From Heliopora coerulea (Eukaryota; Cnidaria; Anthozoa; Scleralcyonacea; Helioporidae): a stretch of 64,000 bases of DNA. The notes under the pieces were generated by a model. The model saw nothing but the letters and a program-made list of their open reading frames with translations. It had not been told where the DNA came from and did not search any database. Shown piece by piece: positions 61,701 through 64,000 of this stretch (within the stretch, counting starts at the first letter, position 1; each line of letters opens with the position of its first letter). Made by a program: the position numbers and the translations under genes. The stretch lies in contig JASJOG010000100.1 in assembly GCA_030142905.1 (NCBI GenBank), positions 372,001 through 436,000 of the forward strand, in the 5' to 3' direction.

Positions 61701-64000
61701 CTGCCCCTGCATCATATGTTGACAGTAAGCCCGACGAGGCAATGAAAGTGAACAATACATCTGCCTGAGCAAACACCCGAAAAAAAACACAAGGGTTCCA
61801 GTTTTAAAGGGTACACAGGTATTTTTTCTTTTAGGAAATATTTGGACTTACCAAACTTACTATAGTTTACAGCGGTATCTTTCTTGCTGAAGAAAAACGA
61901 AACCTGGAAATCTAGTTTCCTATTTGCAACCTCTTATAGTTCTAGTAACCAACCACCCTATATCTTCTGGACAACCACCACAAGCATGATTTATTATAAA
62001 ATCCCGAGAGTTGGCATTACGGCAGTCACCCTTCAACGTAAAGAAATTTTTCGGCTTGGTTGAAATATCCAGCTAAGGTGATTCTTGGAGATTTTCCATC
62101 GAAAACCGATTCAGGTTGTCAGAATTGCGGGAATCAAACCTGAGAACGAGCTGCTCCATGGTCTGGTTGTAGAGAACGACGCGAACCTATAATCAGAAAA
62201 GGATGAAGAATTTATGTCTTTATCCGACCAATTCAATGTTCCTTGCAGTCTTGCACTAAAAAGTCTCGGGTAAATGTTAAGGTTTCTACCGGAAGAAAAT
62301 TTCCTTTTTGCCCTTGATGATTTTTGCAACCAAAAATAGATAATGAAATAGGGCAAAGGCAGTATTTATGGCTTGATCTTTGACATCTTTAACACTGAAG
62401 CATTTAGTGATAGAAAGAATTAGCTGGTAAGAAAATAGCTGGTAACCCCCCCCCAAAAAAAACAAACAAATAAACAAACAAATAAAAAAAAATTCTTTTT
62501 TACAGTTTTGGACAATTCTGTTTTTATAATGATGTCTGAAGTCATTTCGAGTATTCAGAGCTTCGATGGAGTACTCGTACATCGGGTATGCCGATTTCCA
62601 GTATTCGGACATTATTCCTGGAATACCCGCTACTGCCTTGAATATCAGCGTCCATGCTAAATAGATAATATTTCAATTTTTGTGACAACAAAATTTTTGA
62701 AATTTCAAATAATTTGAAAATTTTTAAGTTTAACACTCTTTTACCCCAGGTGACTGAAAGTGTCCACACTGACCTCAAGCGTTCAGTTCATTAAGAACGA
62801 TTCAACGAATAACCCCCAAATTTCTTGCTTTTCCCGAAATTTATCAGCCAGTATCTTGCTTTGAAATTTTTATGCATACTTTAGCTGACGTTTCCATGGC
62901 AAGCATATTTTGAGAGGGATATTTTCCGTTCATGAAAATATCTCGTTTCACTAGATTTAAATATAAATTTTAGAACCAAAATTAGCTTTTTAACTCATTC
63001 TTGCATTCTTTACTTAGTTTTATTTTTCATATGATCAAATATGGTAATTTTTTTAATGGTTACTGAGCCGAATGAATGCAGATTCCAATTCAAGATGGCT
63101 GCCTAGAAATTTCACGTATATTTTATAATCTCGTATAGAACTGTTGATCATTATTCATTGTGTTGTTTACATCTACCCTCGAGCAAGTGATGACAATAGC
63201 CATAAAGATGAACAAATTTTAAGGAATTTGTGATTCTACGAATGCGTTATCACAGTTTGATGATTTCATCATACTAAAATAAATTATTGCACAAAAAACT
63301 GTATCTCCTTAACCCTTTGCAGTGTGTAGCAAACGTTTTAATTTTAATTACTCGTCTAAGGGAGATGTCTCTGACAGCGGAGGATTAATTATACATGCAA
63401 TATAGACTTTTCTGAAGGTAAAGATATATAATTTCGACATTGTACATTCTTGTATCTATTATGTCATGGTGGTGTTCACGTACATCTCAACTAAAAAAGA
63501 AGCGGGAAATTTCTATCACACCTCGAGCTGATAATCACCAAAAAAAGCCATGGGACAGAATGAGATCAAAGAACAACGACTAGAGCCTATCTGAAGTAAA
63601 CAACAATACCAAAAAAAACAGTATTACAAGCAACATAGATCGCCGTTCAAGGCAACTATATATTTGTACTCACATGCATTGTGATCGAATAAAAGTCAAC
63701 AGTAAATTACTTGCTTGGAAACTCCATCGAAAAGATCAAGACAACAAGACAGCTCCAGAGGAAATGCTTTAGTTCGTACAGCTTGAAAATTGTGCTTGAC
63801 TTAATGTTGCAGCGGGCATAAGCCCCTGGTATTGTAGAATCATGAAATACAAACTATTGATGGCCGGGGATTAAGGATGGGAAGAGACGGATTAAAGATG
63901 GGAAGAGACAGAGCCTCTATATTACATACTTCTTTTCTCTATAATAAATACACCAACACTGTCCTTCTACATAACATCCACTCGCAGAACTACGTTGACG
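58740..64000. other. Right end, nothing supported
   Basis: AT-rich sequence with short homopolymers (for example C8A9 near 62446-62462) and a small ATTAATGA palindromic patch (60580-60655). No exon chain, RNA gene or well-bounded element could be defended. Confidence 0.4.

Overview
The window looks like nuclear DNA of an anthozoan cnidarian, most likely a stony coral. It is AT-rich, with long introns and GT/AG splice sites. It carries an intronless rhodopsin-class receptor and CR1/L2-like LINEs whose first ORF carries an SGNH esterase-like domain. It is also dense in small inverted-repeat transposons. No bacterial features are present, and the species cannot be named from this stretch alone.

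Three protein genes can be supported, all on the + strand. (1) Positions 577-11755 hold the 3' half of an ADAM-type metalloprotease gene. Eleven exons encode the end of the cysteine-rich region, an EGF-like module, a stalk built from five copies of one 57-bp exon, a 21-bp microexon, and a last exon with a hydrophobic tail that stops at once, as in a GPI-anchor signal. The catalytic and disintegrin exons lie off the left edge. (2) Positions 24491-25336 hold a single-exon, 281-residue class A GPCR with several altered signature residues. (3) Positions 34458-54251 hold a complete six-exon FAM221A orthologue. Its spliced length is 897 nt (298 residues) and every splice phase agrees. Its 12.2-kb intron 2 holds a nearly full-length LINE and a long palindrome.

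Most of the rest is transposon-derived. Between the GPCR and FAM221A lies a decayed minus-strand LINE (26649-33320). A second, 5'-truncated LINE inserted into it in the opposite orientation (30669-32484), leaving a 7-bp target duplication. A third LINE (about 39.3-44.24 kb) keeps a long uninterrupted endonuclease/reverse-transcriptase ORF. A fourth is only a fragment (about 14.54-15.5 kb, minus).

Short elements include TTA- or TAA-flanked Harbinger-like MITEs, TA-type pogo/Tc1-like MITEs, and a hAT MITE with a perfect 8-bp duplication nested in another element. There are also two related elements with about 130-150-bp inverted ends that carry hammerhead-ribozyme-like cores, as seen in Penelope-type elements.

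The most notable observations are the layered amplification of a glycosylation-site-bearing ADAM stalk exon, the complementary CATA/TATG microsatellites in one 1-kb FAM221A intron, the nested LINE insertion with an exactly recoverable target site, a perfect 22-bp hairpin downstream of the ADAM gene, and an unrecognised decayed coding sequence on the minus strand at 58.3-58.7 kb. The right end (58.7-64 kb) shows no gene I can support.
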